Positions 33,570 through 45,192 of a stretch of 64,000 bases of DNA are shown in pieces. Each line of letters begins with the position of its first letter. Position 1 is the stretch's first letter. Both the position numbers and the translations under genes were made by a program. The DNA lies in NCBI GenBank assembly GCA_028274465.1, contig CM051456.1, positions 122,714,880 through 122,778,879 of the forward strand, given 5' to 3'. This DNA comes from Plantago ovata. Lineage: Eukaryota; Streptophyta; Magnoliopsida; Lamiales; Plantaginaceae. The notes beneath the pieces were generated by a model. That model made no database searches. It was not told the DNA's origin and saw only the letters and a list, made by a program, of their open reading frames with translations.

Positions 33570-36500
33570 ATGGGCGATCCGACCCGTCAACAGTCGGAAT
33601 CATCACCATTCCGGGTCGGGCAAAGGGTCCACTTCACAGGGCAAAGTAGGCGAATCGGAACGGTAAGGTACGTGGGCCCTGTGGAAGGTTACTCAGGCGA
33701 TTGGATCGGAGTGGACTGGGATGCCGATGATGAGGGGAAGCACGACGGTTCTATAAATGGTGTAAGATACTTCACCGCTAGGGGTCCCAAAGCGGCGTCG
33801 TTTGTTCGGCCGCACAATCTCAGCTCTGGCGTATCTCTCTTGGAAGCACTCCAGACTCGTTATGGAGCTTCTGTTTCTACCAAAGAAGAAGAAGGTAGCT
33901 AATTCAAACTTATCTGCATCTACATTTCGTCCGATTAAACGTTAATTGTAAATCTATTTATTTATTTTTGTTGATTTACATTTTTTTTTAGTTTCTATAA
34001 TTCTTATTGTCAAGTGTGAACAATTGAAGAGAGCAATTTGCCCTGATTAGTAGTTAGCCAATTCATAAAAGATCCTGGCATTATTGTTACTAGTATTTTG
34101 TTATGTTAGACTTTATTAGTTAGCTTGTTTTGCCATTCAACTGAAATAACTTGTGATTGACCAGATAGTCTTGTAGTTTGAGACCTAGTGCTTTTGTTTA
34201 GTTTTACAAGTCTAGTGTAGTGTTTTGAAGCATTCAAGGGAGCTTCTTTCTTTTTGTTTATACAAAATCCTTTGCGGTGAAAATAATGACTTTTTAACCT
34301 AGTTGTTAATGTGTGTCATTGTACAGATGAGATGTATGTCCTATCTGCCAGAAACCAAAAAGTGTCTATCCAGCTTCTGGGGAAAGATAAAATACAAGAC
34401 AAGCTGAGCCGTTTTGAAGAGTTGACTGGTGGATCATTATCTTTTTTAGGTGTAGCCTTGCCTGGAACCCCTGACCGTATCAGTTCTACGCTACCTAGTA
34501 AGTCAGTCCAGTATGGCGTGGGTATCTTCATTACCTTATTTGATGGCATTAATAATCAACACGCTCTTTATTGAATTGGAAAATGGTCATATTGCAGATC
34601 TAAAGGAGCTCGACTTGACTGGAAACTTACTCACGAAATGGGATGTACGTCTTTTTTTTAAATTATTCTAACAGTATCAATCAATTTGTCTACATGCTCT
34701 ATGATTATTGTCTTTTGTGAAGCTAAAAGTTTAATCATATTGATGGTGTCCTTGACTGGTCATGAGAATATGAAAATTTTCTGCATTTAGTTATTTGTTT
34801 AGGTGAGAGTGAGCATTGTTGCAACTATTGTTGCTCCGCTGGTGACCTGTAGTGTCTTATACAGCCTCTTTGCAGAAATGCAAGTGTAATAGCTGGCTAC
34901 AATATAAACTTGGCAGCTACAAAATCTGGAAAGCGTTAATAATTTAAATTTAACAGAACTTCCGTATGCCCCTTTCAAGAAATGGTTGATATCACCACAC
35001 TCCATGCTGTGAACATCTGGTTCTATGATTTATGTGGCACAGATTCTTCTTTTAACTTATAATATATAAAAAAAAATTGTTTTTCCTGCAGGATGTTGGC
35101 GTCATCTGCCAAGCATTGCCTGCTCTGACATCACTGAATTTATCTTATAATGCTCTGTCACCAGATATAACTGTCTTGCCTCAGCTAAGAAACATTCGAG
35201 TTCTAGTGTTGAACTACACTGGAGTTATCTGGAAGCAGGTGTTGGATCTTTCTACGGTTTTTTTTTATCTATTTATTCTTTCTCTTTTCTTATTTAAGTG
35301 GAAAAAACTTATAAGCCTGGCACTTACTTTTGCAGGTGGAAGTTCTTAAAGATTCATTGCCGCACATCGAAGAGCTGCATCTCATGGGAAATAAATTAAG
35401 AGAAATAGCTGTAAAGTATTTTTTTTACCTGCAATTAGAATAACACACAGTATCGATTTAAAAATCAATTTATTTCGCTGTATGATATTCTGTTTTTCTT
35501 TTCAGACATCTGCAAACTATGTCCAAGGATTTCATTCACTGCAGCTTCTTAATCTGGAAAACAACTGTATAGCAGATTGGGATGAAATCAAGAAATTTTC
35601 TCAGTTACCTAGGTATTAAAGTGAGGAGCGTTGGTCTTATGGTTATTTTATGAAACAATTTCGAAATTGACTTTTACAAAATGTTATGGTTTCTTTGTGC
35701 AGTTTGGGGCAGCTCTTTCTGAACAACAATAAACTAAGTCGTCTCTGGTATTACCCAGAGTGGGGCACTGTTCATGATCCCTGTAATGGAGCAGAGAAAA
35801 GTATAAAGCCTTTCATGAACTTGCGTTGTCTTCTTCTTGGTAAACCTTTTGGGCTTTCTTATGATTATATGTACTTATTATTTTGGTTTTCACTGATACA
35901 GCATTGAACTGGTTGGTCTCTTCTTTTAGGGGGTAATAACGTTGGTGACCTGGAGTCTGTCGACTCTCTCAACTCCTTCCCTAGTTTGACGGTAAGTGTT
36001 ATGTTGTGGGTTTCTTTTTGTTACTCTTGTGCATGTGTTGTATTGATGATGTGGTAATGTGGCATTCAACTACTGCCGGTGTACATTTTTTGTGTCTTTC
36101 TACACGGTTATTTGAGTCAAAACCTATGCTCCAGTGATCTTGATGCTTGTTTTTTACCACTATACAGGACATTCGGCTTTTAGATAATCCAGTTGCAGAT
36201 ATCGGTAAAGGTGGTGTCCCCAGATTCGTTTTCATTGCCCGATTAGCAAAGGTTGAAATGCTAAATGGTAGTGAGGTATATTACAAACTTCGGGTTTTAA
36301 TATCTCTTCCTCTTTCGTTTATTATCTACTGCATTACTCTGAGTTGCTTTGTCTATTACAGGTTAGTCTCAGAGAACGGAAGGACTCTGAGATTCGGTAA
36401 TTGTTTTCATCCAATTTTCTTATCATGTTATCTTTGACGAATATCAACGGAATAAACTGCCTTTTGATATTTTATGTTCGAATAATTTGATTAGCTAATT

Positions 36501-37475
36501 GGCGCTCAAATGTTTGCGTTCAGGTATGTTCGCTTGGTCATGTCAAAGTTTCATGGAAGTACAGAGGAGGTGAGAAAGCTTCATCCCAGGTAATTCGTTG
36601 TTTTGTTACCTCTCTTCTGATGATATACTCGTGATGTAAAAGTCCCAACCATTAAAAAAAAAAAGAAGAAAAAGGGAGTTGGTCATGGACTTCACCCATT
36701 CAAGATTCAACATATTAAGGCAATTTCACAGTTTTTCTGTGCATTGCAATCAATCATGTAGTCTGCAGCTGCCCATATGCATTCCTTTGGTCTACATTCT
36801 TATACGGGGTACATACTTTGACTATCATGATGAATCAACTTATTACCATCTGCTTCTGTCTGATGAGCAGGTTCACGGAACTCAAAACAATTCATGGGAT
36901 TGACGATGAAGCACCATCAATAGGGTCATCAGGCCCACAGAAAATGGCCTCAGGACTTATTTGTATGAACCATGTCTTGTGAAAGAACTACTGATTTTGA
37001 TATTAAAGAACCTCTTTAACATGTCCATTCCGTGCAGCTGTGTCCCTGAAATGCATAGGTGCATCAATGGGTGAAAAGCCCCCTTTGGTGAAAAAGTTGC
37101 CTGGAACCACAACGGTAATATATCCACCCATTTACGAAGTTGATCCTTAGGAACTCTAATGCCATTAGCTAGCTCTAACGCATCTTTCTGCTCTACAGGT
37201 TGGAAAGCTGAAGAACCTGTGTGAGAGTTTCTTCAAGTTAAAGTCTATCAAACCAATATTATATCTTCAAGAAGAGGTTCGTGCAAGGGCTCAATGAAAA
37301 TGATGCTCCTTTCCTTCCTAGGATGATATGGCATCTCTTATTGAGCTTACAAGCATACTTTTTTACTGTTTTGCAGAGTTCACCTCTACCTACATTGCTC
37401 GAGGATGATATGGCATCTCTTATTGAGCTTGGAATTGACAACGGTTCCACAGTTCTCATCGATGAACATTCTTGA
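33570..37475 (+). CDS. TFCE: Tubulin-folding cofactor E (CAP-Gly, LRR and ubiquitin-like domains)
   Basis: Chaperone that helps assemble the alpha/beta-tubulin dimer; the Arabidopsis orthologue is PFIFFERLING. Fifteen exons join in one frame: 33570-33894, 34327-34497, 34598-34644, 35092-35238, 35336-35410, 35506-35612, 35703-35839, 35930-35991, 36168-36275, 36362-36396, 36524-36589, 36871-36962, 37038-37114, 37199-37276 and 37377-37475, giving 541 residues. CAP-Gly lies at about 15-85 (RVGQRVHF, GVDWD, GKHDGSINGVRYF). Leucine-rich repeats run from about 160 to 350 (NLKELDLTGN, SLNLSYN, LLNLENN, QLFLNNN). The ubiquitin-like domain covers the last 90 residues and ends LGIDNGSTVLIDEHS. The ATG opens the CAP-Gly exon with the expected short lead. 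A cryptic copy of part of exon 15 lies in the last intron. Confidence 0.95.
37320..37430 (+). repeat. 29-bp exon-15 segment duplicated in intron 14 of TFCE
   Basis: AGGATGATATGGCATCTCTT plus nine further bases is identical at 37320-37348 (intron) and 37402-37430 (exon 15). The intronic copy follows a pyrimidine tract ending CCTTCCTAG, so it also makes a plausible alternative acceptor at 37321. Confidence 0.85.
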
Positions 37476-37479
37476 ATTA

Positions 37480-38340
37480 CACACCCACCCCTGAGCAAAA
37501 ATTTACACTAGCGAGGAAGGAGCAATAATTCAAAAACCACTGTAGGTTAGTAAGCTACAATTTCCATGAAAGTAAGGAAACTTAAGTGTTAATTTGTTTG
37601 GATATTCTCTTGTTTGTTGACATACGCCAGAGTTGAGTTGAGTTGAGACTAAAGACACGACATTTAGATGTTTGCATTTCCGGACTTCGCCATAGAATTC
37701 TAGATTTCGATATCCCTTCTTACAGTTTGATTCATCCCCATGTTCAATGTTGTTGCGTTTATGGGTGTGAATGATGATCATCTGCCAGTAAGTACTTCAT
37801 CCCATAACAAGGATTACATTTCAATTTTGTTGACTTTTTTAATATTTCGTTTGACCTCGTCTGGGTGCAAATGTGCAGCAGTAGTACAAATTGTACTACT
37901 CGAATTTGGTGGAAATAAAGAGAGAAAGAGAATGAGATTCGGTACTGTACAATACTTGTCCTGTTCGAGTTGTTTTCCTTTCATTTTTCTCTTCTTTTTT
38001 TGTTTAAATATTATACGGGCCTAATACTGTCTAGACTGAACCGTATTTATAACGGTCTGGACCGGAACGGACCGTATCTATTACAGTCCCGTCTACTGTC
38101 CATGAAAAACTTAAATTAAAGTCCAATTCGGTTCTGGACCGTTGCTCAGCCCTAGTCTTGTCTTTTAAAACAAAAGCTCCAGCGTGTAGATCACTTTCTA
38201 TTATCCAAACAAATTCAGTACATGCCGATCACTATGATCCAGGCCTCTCAACATTTAAACTTGCAACACACACATCACAATCGTAATAGGAAAATAGAGC
38301 CATGATAGAAAAAAATAAACATGGGCGCTTATTATGATTC
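37480..38340. other. 3' flank of TFCE with a CCGGTCC-type repeat
   Basis: No gene seen. About 38015-38155 is the inverted second copy of the CCGGTCC-rich repeat (ACGGTCTGGACCGGAACGGA, ending GCTCAGCCCTAG). The remainder is AT-rich. Confidence 0.5.
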
Positions 38341-38349
38341 TGTTTAAGC

Positions 38350-39195
38350 CGCACAACAGCTCAATATGAGCACTGCTCACCATCCTCAAAGGTCAAACAG
38401 AGAGACTAAATCGTTGTGTGGAGACTAATCTTAGATGCATGATAGACACAAAACCAAAGAGTTGGGCACAATGGTTACCTTTAGCGACTGGTGGTACAAT
38501 TCGTGCTTTCACCATTCCATCAAACAGTTTCCCTTTCAAGCTTTGTACGGGTATCCTCCTCCCCAGCCCAGGCATTAGTCCAAGATCGACATAAAATGTT
38601 ACAGATTCTCAAGGAAAATATGGAGCAAGCACAACAAAGAATGAAACTTCATGCAGATACAAGGAAAATATGGAGCAAGCACAACAAAGAATGAAACTTC
38701 ATGCAGATACTCACCGTTCTGAACGTGAATTCGAAGTTGGAGACTGGGTTTTCCTTGAGATGCAACCCTTTAAAGTAGGTAACACCCTTCTCCGGCGACA
38801 GACCAAATTGTCAGTCAAGTTCTTTGGCCCTTTTCAGTTTTCAGATCTTGGCAAGGGTTGGTCCAGTAGCATACAAACTCGAACTTCCCCCTCACACCAA
38901 GATGCACAATGTTTTCCATGTTTCCTTGCTCAAGAAGAAGATTATGACTCGATTCACCCCAATTCCCAATCTGTTGTAAGTCAACAGCGATGGTGCTCCT
39001 CAAACGTTTCAACTGCTGTTTTGGGAGCCCGCACAGTTCACACCCGCAATCGTCCCTCTGCTGAGCTTTTGATCCAGTGGCACGGTTTTCCTCCTGAGGC
39101 AGCGACATGGGAGAAGAGAGACGCCATTATCACTCAGTTTCCTTCTTTCACCTTGACTTGAGGACAAGTCAAATGTATGGGGGGTGCACTGTTAT
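38350..39195 (+). pseudogene. Ty3/gypsy integrase C-terminal and chromodomain fragment
   Basis: Fragments in shifting frames spell the end of a plant chromodomain gypsy polyprotein: MSTAHHPQ then GQTERLNRCVET, WAQWLPLA, FPFQALYG, HADTHRSEREFEVGDWVFL, KLSVKFFGPFQ, then in another frame PVAYKLELP and HNVFHVS, and finally AELLIQWHGFPPEAATWE of the chromodomain. At least three frameshifts and a 50-bp tandem duplication (38611-38660 and 38661-38710) disable it. GTATGGGGGGTGCACTGTTATGCC after the stop may be the start of its LTR. The rest of the element is missing. Confidence 0.85.
38611..38710 (+). repeat. 50-bp tandem duplication inside the gypsy fragment
   Basis: The unit starting AAGGAAAATATGGAGCAAGC is present twice with identical sequence. 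The duplication shifts the frame (50 is not a multiple of 3). Confidence 0.9.
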
Positions 39196-39216
39196 GCCTG
39201 TGTCGGCTGTTTTCTT

Positions 39217-41534
39217 TCTCAGTCTGGATCAAGTCAGGATTGAATCGATCCAAACTGAGAGCAGTCTCTGCGGCTTCCAAAGTTGTACGTGCAGCAGCAA
39301 TTTGCCAATCCATGTCAGTGTAGTCTTTGCTCAAGATTTTGAGGCTAGGCTGTAGACTCCAAAGTTTATTCCACACCACAAACATTGGCCTTCCCTGAAT
39401 ATTACATCCCCATTGCTGCCGCACAGTCCCCAAGAAGCAAGGTTTCACAGTAACTTCATTTACAAATCGGAACCTGGTATGTTTCTGTCTTTGGGAGTGT
39501 TGCGTTAAATTTAGAAGCAAGGGTGCATGATCTAGGATTCCAGGCTCATGCACCAAGATCTTCACCCAATGAAAGGTAAGGAACCACTCTAAGTTCCCCA
39601 CTCCCCTGTCAATCTTGGAGTAAATAACTCCATGCGTGTGTTTGTTCGACCAGGTATACTCATTACCCTCCATAACAAGTTCATTCAGCCCCACTTTCTC
39701 CAACATCTCATTCAAGTCAGTATACTCACTTTCTGCAACAGAGTGTCCCCCAGTTCGATCTAAGGTGCTCCAGACATTATTGTAATCTCCCACCAAAAGC
39801 AAGGCCCCTGCATATTTATAGAAAGCTGATCAATATCCTCCCATAGTTTCCTGCGATCAATCAACTGATTCTGAGCATATATCACCGTAAGAGTAAAGTT
39901 GAAATCCCCATTAAGACTGGTAACCGTACAATGGAGGAACTGATCAGATGAGCAAATAAAATCAATATGGATCCTATTTACGTCCCAAAGTAGCCAAATT
40001 CTACCATTGCACTGCTTGTCATAATTATCCAAATACTTACAAATCATTTCCTTATTCTGTTCGCATTGCATTGTTTAACTCTAGTTTCAAGTAGCGCAGC
40101 TATACTAAAATTGTGCTTTCTGAGGTAGGAGCCAACCTCCAAGTGTTTAGCTGCGTCTGTCATGCCCCTAATATTCCATGATATTATCATGGGCCTCGTT
40201 TTTCCCCTGCTCTAAGGGCACCAGTTTTGTCTCTTTTTTTCACACTTCCAAAGATAAAGGGAGAGCTACAATCAATTGCATCCGGTGGCTCCACTGTTTG
40301 TGTTTTCTTTCTCGGTTGTACTTGTTGCCAAGGTGGCTCCAACGCAGTTGAGCCTTCTAGCTGCTGTGAATTAGCAACAGTAGCCGGCAAAGTGGTTTCA
40401 ACCTCTCCCCTAGATGCTTCCCTGGTCTGTCCAGCCGCATGTGTTGGTTGCTGTGAGGGACCAGTATCAGCCGCAACTACTGGACCAGTGACCGCAACAA
40501 CAACATGACTAGCAGGTTGGGAGAGTATTTGGAGCATCTCCTTGAGTATGAGCATTCCGTACAGGCTGATTTCCTCCTGTTTTAGGCCGCCAAGCAGGCA
40601 CTGTTTGTGCTGGTTCGGGCCTCGTTGTGTTCTGTTTCGGTGGCATCCATTCATAATAGACAGGCTGGCCATAAACGCCTCCTTTTGGGCGTCGCACTTT
40701 AGTTGTTTTGGGCATCTCTTGCGTGATGTCCATCTTAATAAGCACTCTTGCATACGATACCTTCATTTTCTGCTTCGTACAAACATCAACCAACATCGGT
40801 TTCCCAAGAGTACTAGCTATACGCCCCGCATTATTGATCCCCCAAAGTCCGATAGGCAACTGTGGGAACTGAACCCAGATAGATACCAAACGTAGGATGT
40901 CTTTGTTTAACACAAAATCAACATAGGCATATTATATATGGTGTACGGTCCATTGAAGAGAACATCGTCACGTTCTTGAGCAGTACCAAAACGTAAGATG
41001 AAATATCCTTCATCATTATAGAAGATGTCTGGCATTGACACAAAATTCCAAACTCGACTGATAAACTGCCTAACAGCATTAATCGTGAGTTCACTGCCAA
41101 GGTTAAACATTATCGGTGTTTTTTCCCAATATTTTATCTCCTCTTCGAGTTCTGCTTCATCTATCTTTGCTTGCTTGACACCGTTAACAATAGTTGGGGC
41201 AAAGTATGGAACTTGCTACGCCCTTTGACGGAATTCAATTTCCAGAAATCTGGTCTGCCCAGGTGGGATTAGCATATTCTTTCGGTATCTCATCCCTTGT
41301 CACATCTTGCGGCTCCTGTGTATTTTCCTCAGGCACATGTTCAATCGGGACCATTGCGTTGTTTTGTTGTTGTTGTTCCGTATTACCAGATTCAGAAGCC
41401 GACTCAACCCTTGAGTTTTCCAAGATAGTCGTGCTGTTCTCCAGAATATCCGATGGCTCAGGTTGGGTTGTGGCAGAGGCGACCTTCTTCTTTGGCAGTC
41501 GGCCCGGTCCTGCGCCTTTCCCCTTAGCCATAGC
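39217..41534 (-). pseudogene. LINE (L1-type) fragment: ORF1 and endonuclease, no reverse transcriptase
   Basis: Read on the minus strand. ORF1 starts at about 41531 (MAKGKGAGPGRLPKKK) with an acidic, Gln-rich stretch. A DUF4283-type domain follows in other frames (SRVWNFVSMPDIFYNDEG, ILRLVSIWVQFPQLPIGLWG). From about 40071 down to 39220 comes the AP-endonuclease half of ORF2 (VIYAQN, LLVGDYNNVWS, YTWSNK, YSKIDRGVGN, LDHAPLLL). Multiple frameshifts are present and the reverse transcriptase is absent: homology stops at about 39217, where gypsy sequence begins. LINEs normally lose 5' sequence on insertion, so loss of the 3' half indicates later deletion or rearrangement. Confidence 0.85.
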
Positions 41535-41745
41535 GATGCAGAATCAACGGAAACTTAAGCGGCCGCCAGAATCACCAGACGCTTAAATAAAGGTGTACTT
41601 ATTAGAATGAAATGGATGTTAAATGAAGTGTATCGAGTGCATTACATGCCGTGTTATATGGCTAGGCCTTAATGGTGTTGTGCATTGGCTATGGATTGTA
41701 ATTTTCATGAAAGAAATATAAAGTACAAGAATCAGTAGTGACTTT

Positions 41746-42856
41746 CAGTGGCGAATCTAGGACTGTTTTTCACCGAGGTCGCAGTGTAATTTTTTTTTCA
41801 TCATATAACAATTTTTTAATATAAAATAAAACAAAAATTAGCAAAAGGATAATTTTTTTTCCATTCCACTTCGTAAAAGGTTACAAAATCAGGATTCATA
41901 ACTCTGTTTCATGGGAAAACAACAAAATAAACAACAAAACATGCCTCCAGCAAAACTATAATTAGTTAGTTACCTTGTTCAAAAGACTGAGAGGCTAAAA
42001 TGATCATTTTCTAATGGGTGGCAGCTCCATCCGACGCGGTCGGATCTTCTGAAATAGTTGTAGGATGTCCTCGTCCTCAATTGCTTTAAAAATGCCTTTC
42101 TCTATGTAGCATACCATACAATCATTCATGAACTGGTTTCCCATCTTACTGCGTGGGTCTGTCTTGATGTGTTTCATGGCCGAAAAGACTCTCTCAACAG
42201 TTGCTGTCGCAACCGGTAGTGTTTTATAACGAATCTATCCATATATGGGTAATCCAAACAAAACATAGTATTTTATAAGCAATTTCACTGTAAACTACTA
42301 AAGTTATTTGAATTTTATAAGCAATTAGAATACTATATGCAATACTGACTATATGGCAACAAAGTTTCCATTAAACAAACTTCACTGTAAACGAGAGATA
42401 ATTTTAAAAAAAAAATTATGCCCACTTAATTTAATGCCTTTTTTGTCAAAATCCCAATTCAATTTAGGGTTATTGAGCTTTGACATTACCTTGCAAATAG
42501 GTGGAGTACAAGATCAGGCAGGTACTAGATAAAAGGAGAGGCGGAGGAAAGCCCAGATGTTGGTGGAGCCGTGGAGCGTAGGCGGCGGAGACGGACACAG
42601 AGTATATCTGTATATGAGCTTTTTCGCCACTGGAGTCGGAGCTATGAGCTTTTCTTTTTCACTTTTCTGCTTCTTCTCGTGGTGAGTTAGTGTTATAATT
42701 AGGTACAAAAATATTTTGTAGGGGGGTCAATAATGAAATTTGTAATTTTTCAGGGGGGGCAAAATGCAATATTTGATTAATTTTTTATTTTTTTTAAAAG
42801 AAAATCCAAAGTTCAGGGGGGTCCACCCCACTGGACCCCCAGTACATCCGCTACTG
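41746..42856. mobile_element. Degraded hAT transposon with transposase remnant
   Basis: Ends CAGTGGCGAATCTAGGACT and, reverse-complemented, CAGTAGCGGATGTACTGG are imperfect inverted repeats of the hAT type. The minus strand at about 42003-42238 encodes the C-terminal hAT dimerisation region (ATVERVFSAMKHIKTD, MGNQFMNDCMVCYIEKGIF), in one frame but truncated upstream. No convincing 8-bp target duplication remains. Inner G-rich tracts near the right end resemble the hAT at 8505-9230. Confidence 0.8.
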
Positions 42857-42957
42857 CTGAAAGTATGTAGTTGTATATAAATATTTGTAAGAGAAATTGT
42901 AAACACACATGCTTGATTGGTTTATGTTTGGACATATATTAATCTTTCTACAGTGTA

Positions 42958-43134
42958 GGAGTTACAAGTTGGTGCAACGGAGTGGAGTTTAGCTGGTGAA
43001 GGAGAGGTGTAGAGTTTGATCCCCGACGAAGACATAAGGCAGGTTTAGGTGTGGAGATATAAGTTGATATATGATATTTGTATAAAAGTAGTGTTTGAGT
43101 AGTTGTAATATTTGACGTTAAAAAAAAGAAAAAG
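42958..43134 (+). mobile_element. tRNA-derived SINE with 14-bp target duplication (177 bp)
   Basis: Head GGAGTTACAAGTTGGTGCAA resembles a pol III A-box region. A box B-like GAGTTTGATCCCC lies near 43014. The tail ends in an A-rich run (TTAAAAAAAAGAAAAAG). CTTTCTACAGTGTA at 42944-42957 and CTTTCTACAATGTA at 43135-43148 are target duplications with one mismatch. Non-coding; would depend on a partner LINE. Confidence 0.8.
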
Positions 43135-43244
43135 CTTTCTACAATGTAAATATATAAGCACTAAAGAACTGTACAAGTTAATTGTTAACAAGAATTTCAT
43201 TACTATGATGGACAAATTTGTTGAATTTAAAAACTTAAAGAATT

Positions 43245-43381
43245 GACTAGTGATATAGCCAGAGCTAAAATTACTAATGCCAGAGCAATTTACCTTTTAT
43301 AAACACTAATCATTCTTAAAAGTGCACAAATTGCTCTGACATTAGTAATTTTAGCTCTGACTATATCACTATTCACTAGCC
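43245..43381. mobile_element. Small foldback MITE with 8-bp target duplication (137 bp)
   Basis: Two long arms pair almost perfectly: TGATATAGCCAGAGCTAAAA at 43251 and its complement at 43337-43370, around a 40-bp spacer. AAAGAATT is present exactly at 43237-43244 and 43382-43389. The 8-bp duplication suggests hAT mobilisation. The right arm has nine extra bases near its end (GTGAATAGTGATATAG). Confidence 0.75.
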
Positions 43382-43738
43382 AAAGAATTATGCATGTTAA
43401 GTTTTTAAAAATCTTTTATGAGATGACGTTGATGTTTTTGGATTAATTAGAAACATGTGGAATGTAATTTAAAAAAGGAATTATATCCATAACATTATTT
43501 AACTTCGATGATAAAAAGAGGTTGGCTAGAAATTACATAACCATGAAAATAGTAAGAATTAAGTCTGAGGCATATAACCGTTAGTTAGTCTGAGGCAAGA
43601 ACTAGCAAGAAATTACCTCTGATATATTTCCATGGTCTACATAATACTTCTATAACTAGAATAACATTTACCAAATCTATGGTGGAAACAACAATCATAA
43701 TTAACCTGACATAGTTTGTAGAGGTCTACACTTCCACC

Positions 43739-43746
43739 TATAAATA
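43739..43746 (+). promoter_or_regulatory. TATA box of the S-protein homologue gene
   Basis: TATAAATA lies 75-82 bp upstream of the ATG at 43821, giving a leader of about 50 bases. A canonical plant TATA box still in place upstream of a broken reading frame. Confidence 0.6.
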
Positions 43747-43820
43747 TAATATGTTTTGTATGTAGACTATCAAATACTTCCACCACAAAATTGTTTGAGG
43801 GCTTGAGGCAAATAGCAAGA

Positions 43821-44227
43821 ATGAATAAACTATTTGTCTTATTTGCCATTGTGGTCACTGTATTGATTAATATAGGAGAAGCGCAAGAAACTTCGGAGAA
43901 TATTCGCATAACAAATGATATCCCAGGTGAAGTAATCAGAGTTTGGTGTTCATTCAACAAAACTGATAATATACTCAGTATGGCCAAAGAGTGTATTATC
44001 ATTATATGCGAACTCCTCACATTCCGAGTACATTTCAAACACATCACTGCGATATCTCCACACATCATGGTTCGGGTAACTATGGTGTTATCACCAGACG
44101 TGTAAACCGTGAGTGGTGTAATTACGAATGTGCTTGGTTTGTAAGGAAAGAAGGATTCTGCATTGAAGGCAAAAAACATTTTTGCCAAGCCTGGAAGGAA
44201 GGTCCGGAGAATCCTCATGCTCCATAA
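43821..44227 (+). pseudogene. S-protein homologue (plant self-incompatibility S1 family) with a frameshift
   Basis: Small secreted Cys-rich protein family related to the Papaver S1/PrsS stigma protein. Residues 1-22 (MNKLFVLFAIVVTVLINIGE) are a clear signal peptide. The first frame then gives VRITND-like IRITNDIPGEVIRVWCSFNK. The family pattern resumes in another frame from about 43970 (QYGQRVYYHYM, HHCDISTHHGSGNYGV, WCNYECAWFVRKEGFC) to the TAA at 44225. The break lies between about 43955 and 43985 and fits one missing or two extra bases. No intron signal bridges it, and the family is intronless. Either a young pseudogene or a sequence error. The start at 43821 is preferred over 43791 because it opens the signal peptide. 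Confidence 0.7.
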
Positions 44228-45092
44228 GACACTAGCTTATTATATTATTATTTCTTTTGAAATTCTTGTAAAAGGTGAGATTTGAGATTTGTTTTAATGT
44301 GAGGGAAATCATTACCTATTCTATTCTACTCAAGTGTTGGGCATAATCTCCTACTTTATAGTACTAATCATATAATGATATGTTAGTTTCTCTATTATTT
44401 GGGAAAATACTTGCTCTTTTTTATTTTATGTGTGTGCGTGTTTGTACTATTTCTTTTATTATTATTCCTAGCATGTGTATGTGTATATGTATAACCAATA
44501 AGAAATACTACCAAACTATATATAATACAACGTAATAACATGTTTGATGCATGAGTAGGCCCTGCAAAATGGACTCTAGATATTGGAGAATTAATATAAA
44601 TGATTAGATTCCGTTCCTCTTCAACAGTTTAAGCTTTTGGGGGAGTTTGAATTCTATCATGGTACTAGAGCCATCGGGCTCACGCCCACATAATTTATTA
44701 AATTTCGTTCCTCCCTAACAGTTCAAGGTTTTGGAAACATTCCGCATCAATAAGGGATATCTCTTATTCTTTTTAGTGAAGTATAGGAATTCAAAATTGT
44801 ACAAATCCATGTAATTAGTAAATAGATGCCCAATACGGAAAAAATGGTGTCCAACACAAAAATTGCATTGTTGGGTAATAGAAAAAAGAAGTAATATTAA
44901 GAATATAACGGAGTGTGACATATTGTATCAAACGGTGTCCGACCCAACATATGTTGTTGCTGCTACTACTAGTACTACCCTAGTCCGAAATCATATCTAT
45001 ACTTCTTCCTATTCAAAATAATTGATCTTTTGAGGTGTTACACACATATTAAGGAGAGTAATATACTTTTCACAAATGTTCATAATCAATTA
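44228..45092. other. Intergenic region
   Basis: No gene, repeat array or transposon end seen. AT-rich sequence with scattered short ORFs. Confidence 0.45.
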
Positions 45093-45192
45093 CTTCCTCC
45101 GGTAGCTTCCAAGAGTCCCGGTTTTGTTGACTTTTTTAACGTCCGATTTGACTTCAAATTAATTATGGTTAATTATGGAAAAATAATTTTAA
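45093..45192. mobile_element. Left part of a Stowaway-like MITE split by the MULE
   Basis: Starts CTTCCTCCGGTAGCTTCC after TA (45091-45092) and continues TTTTGTTGACTTTTTTAACG. It stops at the 9-bp TAATTTTAA (45184-45192) where the MULE begins. With 49472-49621 it sums to 250 bp, the length of its intact siblings. Confidence 0.8.

Noticed and set aside
41738..42864. 8-bp target duplication for the degraded hAT element
   Set aside because: Flanks GTGACTTT and CTGAAAGT do not match directly; their similarity is inverted, so no duplication is claimed.
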